A model generated the notes under the pieces. It was not told where the DNA came from and did no database searches. It saw only the letters and a list, made by a program, of their open reading frames with translations. A stretch of 21,044 bases of DNA from JBOFMT01 sp051658525 (GTDB lineage Bacteria > Bacillota_I > Bacilli_A > Erysipelotrichales > Erysipelotrichaceae): the NCBI GenBank assembly GCA_051658525.1, contig JBOFMT010000120.1, positions 1 to 21,044 of the forward strand, given 5' to 3'. The translations under genes and the position numbers were made by a program. This document shows, one piece after another, positions 1-7,214 of the stretch (the first letter of the stretch is position 1; each line of letters opens with the position of its first letter).

Positions 1-75
1 ATAGAAAAAATCAAAGTTAGAAGTAGCAAGAAGGCTGATAAAACAGCTTTTATGAAATATGCATTAGCGAAATAA
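1..75 (+). CDS. C-terminal end of an upstream protein (5' truncated by window)
   Basis: An open frame runs from the first base to a TAA at 73-75, giving 24 residues that end in FMKYALAK and are rich in Lys. There is no start codon that would make a stand-alone gene, so it reads best as the tail of a gene that begins outside the window. Nothing in these residues identifies a family. It could also be a chance open frame. Confidence 0.4.
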   Translation: MEKIKVRSSKKADKTAFMKYALAK

Positions 76-297
76 ATTGTGTCATTAAAACATTTAACGT
101 TGAAACGTGTTGGAAAGCCGTATACGTTAGTAGCGTACGTACGGTTTGATAAGGGGTGGTTGAAGAAATTCAGTCACCTACTTTTTCTTGCTTGTAAGAA
201 GTAGAAAATAAAAGAATGTACGGGATTGCAAGGATTAAGCATGGTAATGCGAGGCGGAATGATGTAAAATAAGAGTACAAAAAGGTGGTGCATATGG

Positions 298-1431
298 ATG
301 AAAATACTAATCGCTAGCGATTCCTTTAAAAACTGTCTTTCTTCATGGGAAGCAGCAAGTGCAATGGAACGTGGTATCCTTCGAGCCGACCCAAAGATTG
401 AAATTATCAAGTATGCTGTTGGAGACGGTGGAGAAGGAACGCTGGATGCCTTTAAATTCAATGCCAAGACGCGAACGCATCGCTTCCATGGGCGTAGTGC
501 CTCTGGAAAAACGATGGAGATGAGTTTTGAATATATCGATGAGCAAGCAACTGCTTTTATCGAAGTAGCACAAATCATTGGATTAAAAAAACAAAGTGAA
601 GGAAATCGTGCTCCGATGTACTACTCAAGTTATGGTGTAGGTCAGGCGATGTTACAAGCCAAAACATTAGGTGCAAAAAAGATTATCATCGGCTTAGGTG
701 GTTCGTCTACCAATGATGGAGGTTTGGGCATCTTAGCTGCACTTGGAGCCTTGTTTTATGATCAAAAAGGGCAACCGATTCAGATCAAAGCCAAAGAACT
801 CATTCATATCGCAAAGATGGATTTCTCGAATATGGTTGATTTTTCAGGCACTGAGCTCATTGCTGCTTGTGACGTTAAAAATGTACTCTTAGGTGAAAAG
901 GGGGCAACGCATACCTTTGGAAAACAAAAAGGATTGTTTCCTAACCAGATGAAAGCCCTAGAAAAAGGAATGCAACACTTTGCACAACTCGTTGCAACGC
1001 AAGAACAAATTGATCTCAATAGTTATATTGGTGGTGGAGCTGCTGGAGGTATTGGGGCTTGCCTACAAGGATTCTTCGGTGCGAAAATGCAAAGTGGATT
1101 AGCACTTGTATTATCGTATACAGATTTTGAATCACAATGCCAAAGTGCTGATTTGGTTATCACAGGTGAAGGACAAAGCGATCATCAAACGATGTATGGT
1201 AAAGTTCCTGCTGGAATTATTCAAATTGCAAAGCAGTATGAGGTACCTACGATCATTGTATCGGGTGCCTTAGGTTATGAGTATATGAAGCTATATGAAC
1301 TAGGTTTTGCTGGAATCTTTTCCATTAGTGATCGTGTGATGAGTTTTGAACAAGCGTTGAAGACTGCACCACAGAAGATAGAAAATTTGTGTTATTCGCT
1401 TACCGTATTGATGAAACAGTGTAAAAAGTAA
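298..1431 (+). CDS. glxK: Glycerate 2-kinase (GlxK/GarK family)
   Basis: Phosphorylates D-glycerate with ATP in the cytoplasm. Members of this family mostly make 2-phosphoglycerate, feeding glycerate into lower glycolysis. The 377 residues match the usual family length. Visible family signatures are the N-terminal ASDSFKNCLSS stretch, AVGDGGEGTLDAF near residues 41-53, the glycine-rich GLGGSSTNDGGLG segment, GGGAAGGIGA, and DLVITGEGQSD followed by YGKVPAGI. The ATG at 298 is preceded by AAAGGTGGTG at 281-290. An ATG at 294 is out of frame. A sugar kinase gene follows after 16 nt, so the two are probably co-transcribed. No clear promoter was found upstream. The choice between 2- and 3-phosphorylation rests on family knowledge and is not visible here. 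Confidence 0.9.
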   Translation: MKILIASDSFKNCLSSWEAASAMERGILRADPKIEIIKYAVGDGGEGTLDAFKFNAKTRTHRFHGRSASGKTMEMSFEYIDEQATAFIEVAQIIGLKKQSEGNRAPMYYSSYGVGQAMLQAKTLGAKKIIIGLGGSSTNDGGLGILAALGALFYDQKGQPIQIKAKELIHIAKMDFSNMVDFSGTELIAACDVKNVLLGEKGATHTFGKQKGLFPNQMKALEKGMQHFAQLVATQEQIDLNSYIGGGAAGGIGACLQGFFGAKMQSGLALVLSYTDFESQCQSADLVITGEGQSDHQTMYGKVPAGIIQIAKQYEVPTIIVSGALGYEYMKLYELGFAGIFSISDRVMSFEQALKTAPQKIENLCYSLTVLMKQCKK

Positions 1432-1447
1432 ACGAAAGAGGAACAAC

Positions 1448-2392
1448 ATGGGGAAACTATATTGCATCGGTGAAGTATTGATTGACATGGTCAATGTTGA
1501 CCATATGGGTTTGAAATTAGGAGTTGCATTTGAGAAGAAAGCGGGAGGAGCACCAGCCAATGTGGCTGCAAGTGCTACACGCTTAGGACAAGCTGCTTGT
1601 TTTTTAGGTCATTTGGGAAGTGATGCGTTTGGGGATTATTTACATTCGATGTTGGATTCCTACGCCATTGATACATCACTTTGTAGTGTAGGGGGAGTGA
1701 CTACCGTAGCACTAGTAGGTATCGATGCGCATGGAGAACGCAGTTTTGCTTTCTTGCGTGGTAGTGATGCTATGTATGATAGCAAGCAAATCATATTACC
1801 TAAATTTGATCAACAAGATGTAGTACATTTTGGAAGTGCGACAGCCTATTTAGATGGTGCATTGAAAACATCCTATTCCCATGTCATGGAGCTTGCAAAA
1901 CAACAAGGTGCTTGGATTTCTTTTGATCCCAATTATCGTGATGCTCTTATTCTAGAAGAGATGGAAGATGATTATCGTAGTTGGTGTAAATCGTATATTG
2001 CGCAAGCTGATTTGGTTAAAGTTAGTGAAGAAGAGTTAAACTTGTTGACAAAAGAAACAGATGTTACACAAGCTGTAGCAATATTACACACGTGGGGAGC
2101 GCGTATGGTTTGTGTGACACAGGGGAAATCAGGTACTTACTTAAGTGGTTTGGGGCAAACGCAACAAGTTTCTAGTATTTCCATCAAACAAATTGATACA
2201 ACAGGTGCTGGAGATGCTTTTATTGGAGCGCTATGTAGTCAATTGTTGGAGCACAATCAACCAACAACATTATCATTTGACCATTGGGTTAGCATGGTTC
2301 ATTATGCAAATATTGTTGGTGCACTAACTTGTACGCGGCATGGAGCGATGGAAGCCATACCGACAAAAGCAGAAGTTGAAACCTATCTTTAA
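1448..2392 (+). CDS. scrK: PfkB-family carbohydrate kinase, probable fructokinase
   Basis: ATP-dependent sugar kinase of the ribokinase/PfkB superfamily, cytoplasmic, 314 residues. The N-terminal YCIGEVLIDM strand, the substrate-binding GGAPANVAASATRLG, the FLRGSDAM segment and SFDPNYRDAL resemble bacterial fructokinases. The C-terminal DTTGAGDAF holds the anion hole and the catalytic base Asp256. The ATG is preceded by GAAAGAGGAAC. It lies 16 nt downstream of glycerate kinase and ends in an intrinsic terminator, closing a two-gene unit. Fructose is the most likely substrate, but PfkB specificity cannot be fixed from sequence. 2-keto-3-deoxygluconate or another sugar is possible, which would fit a glycerate-generating pathway. 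Confidence 0.85.
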   Translation: MGKLYCIGEVLIDMVNVDHMGLKLGVAFEKKAGGAPANVAASATRLGQAACFLGHLGSDAFGDYLHSMLDSYAIDTSLCSVGGVTTVALVGIDAHGERSFAFLRGSDAMYDSKQIILPKFDQQDVVHFGSATAYLDGALKTSYSHVMELAKQQGAWISFDPNYRDALILEEMEDDYRSWCKSYIAQADLVKVSEEELNLLTKETDVTQAVAILHTWGARMVCVTQGKSGTYLSGLGQTQQVSSISIKQIDTTGAGDAFIGALCSQLLEHNQPTTLSFDHWVSMVHYANIVGALTCTRHGAMEAIPTKAEVETYL

Positions 2393-2418
2393 ACATACCG
2401 TTGAGTATGTTTTTTTTT
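2391..2418 (+). terminator. Intrinsic terminator after the sugar kinase gene
   Basis: An 8-bp stem (AAACATAC at 2391-2398 with GTATGTTT at 2405-2412), a 6-nt loop and a run of T. It overlaps the stop codon of the kinase gene. Confidence 0.8.
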
Positions 2419-2436
2419 ATTTAGTAAAGCTAGCGC

Positions 2437-2465
2437 TTTACAAAGTGTTGGTCTAGTCGTATAAT
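2437..2465 (+). promoter_or_regulatory. Promoter of the metal-resistance operon
   Basis: TTTACA at 2437-2442, a 17-nt spacer and a perfect TATAAT at 2460-2465. The predicted start is about 2472. The -35 box overlaps the right arm of the GTAAAGC-TAGC-GCTTTAC dyad at 2424-2441. Confidence 0.8.
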
Positions 2466-2471
2466 GAACAT

Positions 2472-2487
2472 ATGAACAATTGTTCAT
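2472..2487 (+). promoter_or_regulatory. Probable ArsR/CadC-type operator
   Basis: A perfect 16-bp palindrome, ATGAACAATTGTTCAT, lies just after the -10 box at the expected transcription start. It matches the TGAA-N6-TTCA pattern known for zinc/cadmium ArsR-family repressors. One further pair on each side (2470/2489 and 2469/2490) extends it with a single mismatch. It directly precedes the repressor gene, which implies autoregulation. Confidence 0.75.
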
Positions 2488-2502
2488 GTGAGGAGGAACT
2501 AC

Positions 2503-2856
2503 ATGGAACACGAATGTCATTGTAATCAAGATGGAAGTGAACAGATTACTGCTTGGAAAGCGGTATTGAAGCAACAAAGCTATTATCAAGACCTAGCTGA
2601 TTTTTTCAAGGTGTTACATGATCCGACTCGCTTAAAAATTGTAACCTTGTTAATGGAACAACCCATGTGTGTTTGTGATATCGCAACGACGTTGGATATG
2701 AGTCATTCTTCCATATCACACCAAATGAAAGTGTTGCGTGCACAACGCGTTGTAATAACAACAAGGTTGGGTAAGCATATTCAATATCAACTTGCGGATG
2801 AACATGTGGAAAAAGTATTGACCTTAAGTATGGAACATTTGGAGGAAAGTCGATGA
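2503..2856 (+). CDS. cadC: ArsR/SmtB-family metal-sensing repressor, CadC type
   Basis: A 117-residue winged-helix repressor that releases DNA when bound to Cd, Pb or Zn. The start is the ATG at 2503, because the GTG at 2488 would lie on the GAGGAGG ribosome-binding site (2490-2496). The helix-turn-helix region is CDIATTLDMSHSSISHQMKVLRA. Both CadC metal sites are visible. The alpha3N-like site uses Cys5/Cys7 with Cys56 and Cys58 (MCVCDI). The alpha5 site uses Asp99, His101, His112 and Glu115, with the same spacing as CadC D101/H103/H114/E117. The stop overlaps the start of the P-type ATPase gene by 4 nt (ATGA), so the two are translationally coupled. The family and metal sites are clear; metal preference is inferred. 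Confidence 0.9.
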   Translation: MEHECHCNQDGSEQITAWKAVLKQQSYYQDLADFFKVLHDPTRLKIVTLLMEQPMCVCDIATTLDMSHSSISHQMKVLRAQRVVITTRLGKHIQYQLADEHVEKVLTLSMEHLEESR

Positions 2857-4889
2857 AAAAACTTGAAATTACAACCCAAGGGTTATCCTGTGCGAGTTGT
2901 GGACAAAAAATAGAACAAAAAATCAATCAATTGGATGGTGTCAATGTCGCTAGTGTTGATGTGATTCAAGAAAAGATAAAAGTAACCTTTGAACACTTGG
3001 ATGAGGAGTTGTTGTACCATGAAGTCAAAGATATTGTGGATACGACGGAGCCAGGAGTTACATTATCGTTAGTGAAACAAAGTCGTAAAGCACGTGTAGA
3101 ACCATTTGCGCTTGCGAAGCTCAGTATTGCCGTTATTTTGTTTTTGTTGAGTACGGTAGTGGGAGCTTACGGTGATCTTTTGATTCTTATTGCCTATGGT
3201 ATAGTCGGTTACGATATCTTATGGTTAGCTTTTCGTAATGTCTTACGTAAAGACTTCTTTGATGAAAACTTTTTAATGAGTATAGCAACACTGGGAGCCA
3301 TTGCAATCAATGAAATTCCAGAAGCGCTAGCCGTAATGTTGTTTTATAAAGTTGGAGAATTGTTGCAAGATATGGCCATTGACTATTCAAGAAAGTCAAT
3401 CCACGATTTGGTTGAACTTAAAGTGGATACGGTACATGTGCTCGATGGTGAGCATGTTGTTGAACGCAAGGCAGAAGCGGTTTTGGTTGGTGATTTAATC
3501 TTGGTTCGTAAAGGGGAAAAAGCACCACTGGATGGTATTGTAGAACACGGTACTTCTGGGTTTGATTGTTCCGCAATCAATGGAGAATCCAAACTACAAG
3601 CGGTAAGTGTTGGGGATCCCATTTTTGCTGGAAGTATCAACAAAGGAGAAAGTATTACAATCAAAGCAACAAGGGATTATCATCACTCTACCATTGCCAA
3701 TATGTTAGAAATGATGGAAGATGCCTCGGCAAAAAAAGCAAAAAGTGAACAGTTTATTACGAAATTTTCAAGAGTTTATACACCAGCTGTTGTTGTATTT
3801 TCCCTGTGTTTGCTCATCGGTATGGTGTTATTACAATACCCACTTCATGATGCCGTATATCGCGCAATGATCTTCTTGGTCATTTCTTGTCCATGTGCTC
3901 TTGTGATAAGTATTCCTTTGAGCTTCTTTGCTGCAATTGGAAAAGCTAGTAAAATGGGCGTCCTTGTTAAAGGGGGACAATACTTAGAAGCGCTTCAACA
4001 AGTCGATACGATCGCATTTGACAAAACGGGTACCTTAACCAAAGGTAGTTTCCGCGTGGTAGAAGTCAAAGCGGAGGCGATGGAAACAAATCGTATGATT
4101 AGTATTGTAAAATCATTAGAAGTTCACTCTACTCACCCAATTGCACAAGCAATAGCAAGATTGAGTGATGGTAGTATTCTTAGTGTGCGGGCAATGCAAG
4201 AAGTTGCGGGTGCTGGTATTGAAGGTGAAATTGATGGTATCCGCTATGGCTTTGGAAATGCAGTTATGATGCAACGTTTTGGATTAACGATCGAAGGTAA
4301 TGGCCTACATCTTGCTTCAATACATGGTTACCATGGTTTTATGCGAATTGAAGATGAGCTCAAAGTTGATGCCAACGAAGCCATTGCTGCATTATCTAGT
4401 TTGGGACTTGATTTAGTCCTATTAAGTGGTGATAGTGAAGATGTAGTTACAAGTGTAGCACAGGCGTTGAATATTCAAAACGCGCATGGTGCATGTAAAC
4501 CAGAGGATAAACTTGCCTATTTACAAACGTTAAAGGATGGGGGAAAACGCTTTGCCTTTATTGGTGATGGAATCAACGATGCCCCAAGTCTTGCCTTAGC
4601 GGATGTGGGAATTGCTATGGGGGCAATGGGAAGTGATATGGCACTGGAGAGCGCCGATATCATCTTGTTAAACGATGATCTAAAAGCGATTGCTTCTAGT
4701 ATTGCATTGTCCAAACACACAAGACGAATTGTTGTGCAAAACATCGTTTTCGTACTAGCAGTCAAAGTAATTGTACTGATCTTAGGAACCCTAGGTTATG
4801 CTACGATGTGGATGGCTTTGTTTGCTGATGTAGGGGTTAGTATCCTGGTAATTCTCAATGCAATGCGTCTGTTACGAGACCGCAGATAA
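2853..4889 (+). CDS. cadA: P1B-type Cd/Zn/Pb-exporting ATPase
   Basis: A membrane pump that exports Cd2+, Zn2+ or Pb2+ using ATP, 678 residues. An N-terminal HMA domain has a GLSCASC metal motif (Cys13, Cys16). The transmembrane metal site is SCPCAL (Cys346-Pro-Cys348). The phosphorylation site is DKTGTLTKG (Asp390), the nucleotide-domain HP motif is His428-Pro429, and the hinge is GDGINDAP (571-578) before a final pair of membrane helices. The CPC motif together with the CadC-type repressor points to divalent Cd/Zn/Pb rather than Cu+. It has a single HMA domain and no His-rich tail. The gene starts inside the repressor stop codon and is followed by a strong terminator. Confidence 0.93.
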   Translation: MKKLEITTQGLSCASCGQKIEQKINQLDGVNVASVDVIQEKIKVTFEHLDEELLYHEVKDIVDTTEPGVTLSLVKQSRKARVEPFALAKLSIAVILFLLSTVVGAYGDLLILIAYGIVGYDILWLAFRNVLRKDFFDENFLMSIATLGAIAINEIPEALAVMLFYKVGELLQDMAIDYSRKSIHDLVELKVDTVHVLDGEHVVERKAEAVLVGDLILVRKGEKAPLDGIVEHGTSGFDCSAINGESKLQAVSVGDPIFAGSINKGESITIKATRDYHHSTIANMLEMMEDASAKKAKSEQFITKFSRVYTPAVVVFSLCLLIGMVLLQYPLHDAVYRAMIFLVISCPCALVISIPLSFFAAIGKASKMGVLVKGGQYLEALQQVDTIAFDKTGTLTKGSFRVVEVKAEAMETNRMISIVKSLEVHSTHPIAQAIARLSDGSILSVRAMQEVAGAGIEGEIDGIRYGFGNAVMMQRFGLTIEGNGLHLASIHGYHGFMRIEDELKVDANEAIAALSSLGLDLVLLSGDSEDVVTSVAQALNIQNAHGACKPEDKLAYLQTLKDGGKRFAFIGDGINDAPSLALADVGIAMGAMGSDMALESADIILLNDDLKAIASSIALSKHTRRIVVQNIVFVLAVKVIVLILGTLGYATMWMALFADVGVSILVILNAMRLLRDRR

Positions 4890-4894
4890 AGAAC

Positions 4895-4921
4895 AAAAGT
4901 ATGCGAATCGCATACTTTTTT
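4895..4921 (+). terminator. Intrinsic terminator after cadA
   Basis: An 11-bp stem (AAAAGTATGCG at 4895-4905 with CGCATACTTTT at 4909-4919), a 3-nt loop and a T-run to 4921. The same T-run is also one arm of a second inverted repeat (4916-4951). Confidence 0.85.
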
Positions 4922-4951
4922 CACACTGTTACATAAGAACATGTGAAAAAA
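4916..4951. repeat. Inverted repeat downstream of the cadA terminator
   Basis: TTTTTTCACA (4916-4925) pairs with TGTGAAAAAA (4942-4951). Inside it, TGTT (4927-4930) pairs with AACA (4938-4941), leaving one bulged C and a 7-nt loop. No T-run follows on either strand, so it is not a classical terminator. It may be an operator-like dyad before the exonuclease gene or a processing hairpin; its role is unknown. Confidence 0.5.
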
Positions 4952-5060
4952 GTGACAAAGAATGAAAAACACAAGCGAGGGTTGTCAAAACTTTGCATTT
5001 TTTTCGCAAAACAATAGCATTTATAGGGTGAAAAGTGGTAAAGTTATAAATGGTGATAGA

Positions 5061-5612
5061 ATGAAAGTTTTAGCAATTGACTTTGAAACAGCAAACCAAT
5101 ACAGTGAAAGTGCATGTGCGATTGGGTATGTGTTATTTGAAGATGGGCGGATGGTACAACAGGATGCCTATTTGATCAAACCACATCCTAGGTTTGCATA
5201 TTTTAACTATTATAACGTAAAAATTCATCACATCAGTGAAAGTATGGTCAGCAATGCTCCCGATTTTGCTTGGGTGATGCATCAAATTTCACACTTGTTT
5301 TCCGATGCTTTGGTGATTGCACACAATGCACCGTTTGATTTAAAGGTGTTGCGTTCACTATGTCAATTGTATCAAATAGCATTACCAAGGTTTTATACCT
5401 TGGATACTGTGCGACTCGCACGTGTGGCTTTTCCACAATTGGAAAATCATCATCTGAATACCGTATGTTCCTACTTAAATGTGCCATTATTGCACCATGA
5501 TGCTTGTAGTGATGCACATGGCTGTATGCAAGTATATTTACATGCGATAGAGCAGCTTGGACCTAAGGCAACACAAGTGCAAAAACAGTTCATGAAAGAG
5601 TTTACATTATAA
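5061..5612 (+). CDS. DEDDh-family 3'-5' exonuclease (DnaQ/epsilon-like)
   Basis: A stand-alone RNase T/DnaQ-fold exonuclease of 183 residues. All three motifs are present: ExoI AIDFETA (Asp7, Glu9), ExoII AHNAPFD (Asp93) and ExoIII with His146 and Asp151. The start is placed at the ATG at 5061 because the family begins directly with the ExoI strand. The open frame extends 33 codons upstream, but those residues look non-coding and overlap the intergenic region. The Shine-Dalgarno is weak (GGTGAT). No polymerase or helicase domain is attached, so it may act in repair, DNA end processing or RNA trimming. Single-strand DNA or RNA are possible substrates, and the exact role cannot be told. Confidence 0.82.
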   Translation: MKVLAIDFETANQYSESACAIGYVLFEDGRMVQQDAYLIKPHPRFAYFNYYNVKIHHISESMVSNAPDFAWVMHQISHLFSDALVIAHNAPFDLKVLRSLCQLYQIALPRFYTLDTVRLARVAFPQLENHHLNTVCSYLNVPLLHHDACSDAHGCMQVYLHAIEQLGPKATQVQKQFMKEFTL

Positions 5613-5645
5613 AATGAAAAAAAGTTAACAATCAAATGAAAAAGG

Positions 5646-5674
5646 TTGTCATTAAGCTTAAAAGAGCGTATACT
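5646..5674 (+). promoter_or_regulatory. Promoter of the alpha-hydroxy-acid oxidase gene
   Basis: TTGTCA at 5646-5651, a 17-nt spacer and TATACT at 5669-5674. The predicted start is near 5681, 15 nt before the ATG at 5696. This rules out the in-frame start at 5636, which lies upstream of the promoter. Confidence 0.75.
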
Positions 5675-5695
5675 ATAGATAGAATAGGTGATCAT

Positions 5696-6733
5696 ATGCA
5701 AACGTTTCAAGATGTTTATCAAAATGCCAAGACGATGAAGTTAAACTGCCGTTGTTGCCGTGTATGTAACGGTGTAGCTTGTGCAGGGGAAACTCCAGGT
5801 GTTGGTGGAAAAGGCACGGGTCGCAGTTTTATGCGAAATGTGGAGCAATTAAAAGAGGTGTTGTTGGTTCTTGACAGCATTCAAGAAGATACAAACGTAG
5901 ATACCTCTAGCGTTTTTTTTGGCCAACCGGTATCAATGCCTATCTTTGTAGCACCAATTGCGGGTGTTAAAAATAACTATGGTGCAGACATAAGTGATTT
6001 GGAGTATACCGAAGCGGTAGTGCAGGGAAGTGTGCAAGCAGGGACCATGGCTTTTAGTGGTGATGGAATGCATGCTGAGATGTTTTTAGACCCACTTGGT
6101 GTTGTTGCTTGTTATGGTGGAGTACCTACCATTAAACCATGGAACGATACGGATACAGCATGGCGCCTAGAAGCTGCACAAAAAGAACCTAAGGTACTTG
6201 CGATTGCTACGGATGTGGATGCGAGTGGATTAACCATCCTACGAAACTCTACCACACCGGTTAAAAGTAAGAGCGTTAGTGACCTTGCAGCGATGAAACA
6301 AATGTGCGGTGATAAACCGTTCATCATCAAAGGTATTATGAGTGTAGCAGGAGCAAAAAAAGCATTAGCAGCTGGAGCAGATGCCATTGTTGTTAGTAAT
6401 CATGGAGGTCGTGTTTTGGATGATTGCCAAGCGCCGATTGAAGTGCTTGCTGAGATCAAGGCTGTAATTAACGATGAGATGAAAATCTTTATCGATGGGG
6501 GATTTCAACGAGGAAGTGATGTCTTTAAGGCATTGGCACTCGGTGCAGATGGTGTATTAGTGGGAAGACGCGCTGGTATTGCTGCCATTGGTGGTGGAGT
6601 GCAAGGTGTGAATCTCATGTTGCGCCAAATGCAACAAGAATTAGAAGAAACAATGCTGTTATGTGGATGTAAGCAGATCAGTGACATCAATAAAACCCAT
6701 GTGGTTTACGCATCAAAGGAGGTCGTACGATGA
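5696..6733 (+). CDS. FMN-dependent alpha-hydroxy-acid oxidizing protein with Cys-rich N-terminus
   Basis: A cytoplasmic TIM-barrel flavoprotein of the lactate oxidase/glycolate oxidase/L-lactate dehydrogenase superfamily, 345 residues. The C-terminal half carries the FMN and substrate signature: IKGIMS, then VVSNHGGR with the catalytic base His236 and Arg239, then FIDGGFQRGSDVFKALALGA and GVLVGRR for phosphate binding. The N-terminus holds five cysteines within 12 residues (18, 20, 21, 24 and 29). This is not part of the classical oxidase fold and suggests a metal or Fe-S ligand, or a redox site. The start at 5696 follows an AGGTGAT ribosome-binding site and a consensus promoter. The stop overlaps the next gene by 4 nt. 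The substrate is not evident; in an anaerobe it is more likely to act as a dehydrogenase than as an O2-using oxidase. Confidence 0.8.
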   Translation: MQTFQDVYQNAKTMKLNCRCCRVCNGVACAGETPGVGGKGTGRSFMRNVEQLKEVLLVLDSIQEDTNVDTSSVFFGQPVSMPIFVAPIAGVKNNYGADISDLEYTEAVVQGSVQAGTMAFSGDGMHAEMFLDPLGVVACYGGVPTIKPWNDTDTAWRLEAAQKEPKVLAIATDVDASGLTILRNSTTPVKSKSVSDLAAMKQMCGDKPFIIKGIMSVAGAKKALAAGADAIVVSNHGGRVLDDCQAPIEVLAEIKAVINDEMKIFIDGGFQRGSDVFKALALGADGVLVGRRAGIAAIGGGVQGVNLMLRQMQQELEETMLLCGCKQISDINKTHVVYASKEVVR

Positions 6734-7119
6734 ATAAATTTGAAAATAATGCCTATTTTTGGCAAAAACTGGACACGCTCTATTTATCAAGCAAATTGGT
6801 AATTGATCGTCCGAAGAAGTCGTGCCATTATAAATATTCCAATTTAATTTACCCTGTGGATTATGGATATTTAACGGATACCATCAATGCGGATCAAGCT
6901 CCGATTGATGTGTTCAAAGGAAGTAAAAAAGAAAATTTAGTAAAAGTTGTAGCAATTACAGCGGATATTTTGAAAAAAGATGTTGAGGTAAAACTATTGA
7001 TTGGTTGTACTCCAGAAGAGGAATTATCCATTCTTGAGTTCTTAAATCAAACGGAATATCAAAAATGTGTCGTTATTCGTAGAGGGAATGAAGTTCCTGA
7101 GTGGAGTTCGAAAGATTAA
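6730..7119 (+). CDS. Short family I inorganic pyrophosphatase-like protein, active site partly degenerate
   Basis: 129 residues, against about 175 for typical bacterial family I pyrophosphatase. The core motif is recognisable: VIDRPKKS, IYPVDYGYL, then DQAPIDVF and D-x4-D before KLLIG. By hand alignment to the E. coli enzyme, Asp65, Asp70, Asp97 and Asp102 seem conserved, but Asp67 is Ala and Lys104 is Glu. The N- and C-terminal parts are shortened. It may be a weak phosphohydrolase or a non-catalytic relative. Its ATG overlaps the oxidase stop (ATGA) behind AAGGAGG, so the two proteins are made together. A long hairpin terminator follows. Family membership is moderately sure; activity is uncertain. 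Confidence 0.68.
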   Translation: MNKFENNAYFWQKLDTLYLSSKLVIDRPKKSCHYKYSNLIYPVDYGYLTDTINADQAPIDVFKGSKKENLVKVVAITADILKKDVEVKLLIGCTPEEELSILEFLNQTEYQKCVVIRRGNEVPEWSSKD

Positions 7120-7131
7120 GCAGTTTATCCT

Positions 7132-7172
7132 AAAAAAAAGGTAAGTTATGTGGAAAAACTTGCTTTTTTTTT
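7132..7172 (+). terminator. Intrinsic terminator after the PPase-like gene
   Basis: A long A/T-rich stem (7132-7147 with 7157-7172, containing two G-U pairs), a 9-nt loop and a run of nine T. Because no convincing promoter lies between it and the next gene at 7215, some readthrough is possible. Confidence 0.75.
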
Positions 7173-7214
7173 CGCAAAGAGGCAAAATGAAAAGGAATTA
7201 GGAGGATTTTTAGA

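Noticed and set aside
79..204. A 41-codon frame starting with GTG before glycerate kinase
   Set aside because: No ribosome-binding site, an atypical start and no recognisable protein; it may be chance or a remnant of the upstream gene.
174..578. 134-codon minus-strand frame across the start of glycerate kinase
   Set aside because: It lies opposite a clearly conserved gene, has low-complexity translation and no ribosome-binding site.
4962..5060. N-terminal extension of the exonuclease
   Set aside because: The residues precede the conserved ExoI strand, which starts family members, and the DNA looks intergenic and close to the cadA terminator and inverted repeat.
5636..5695. N-terminal extension of the alpha-hydroxy-acid oxidase
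   Set aside because: It would begin upstream of a consensus promoter, and a ribosome-binding site precedes the ATG at 5696.
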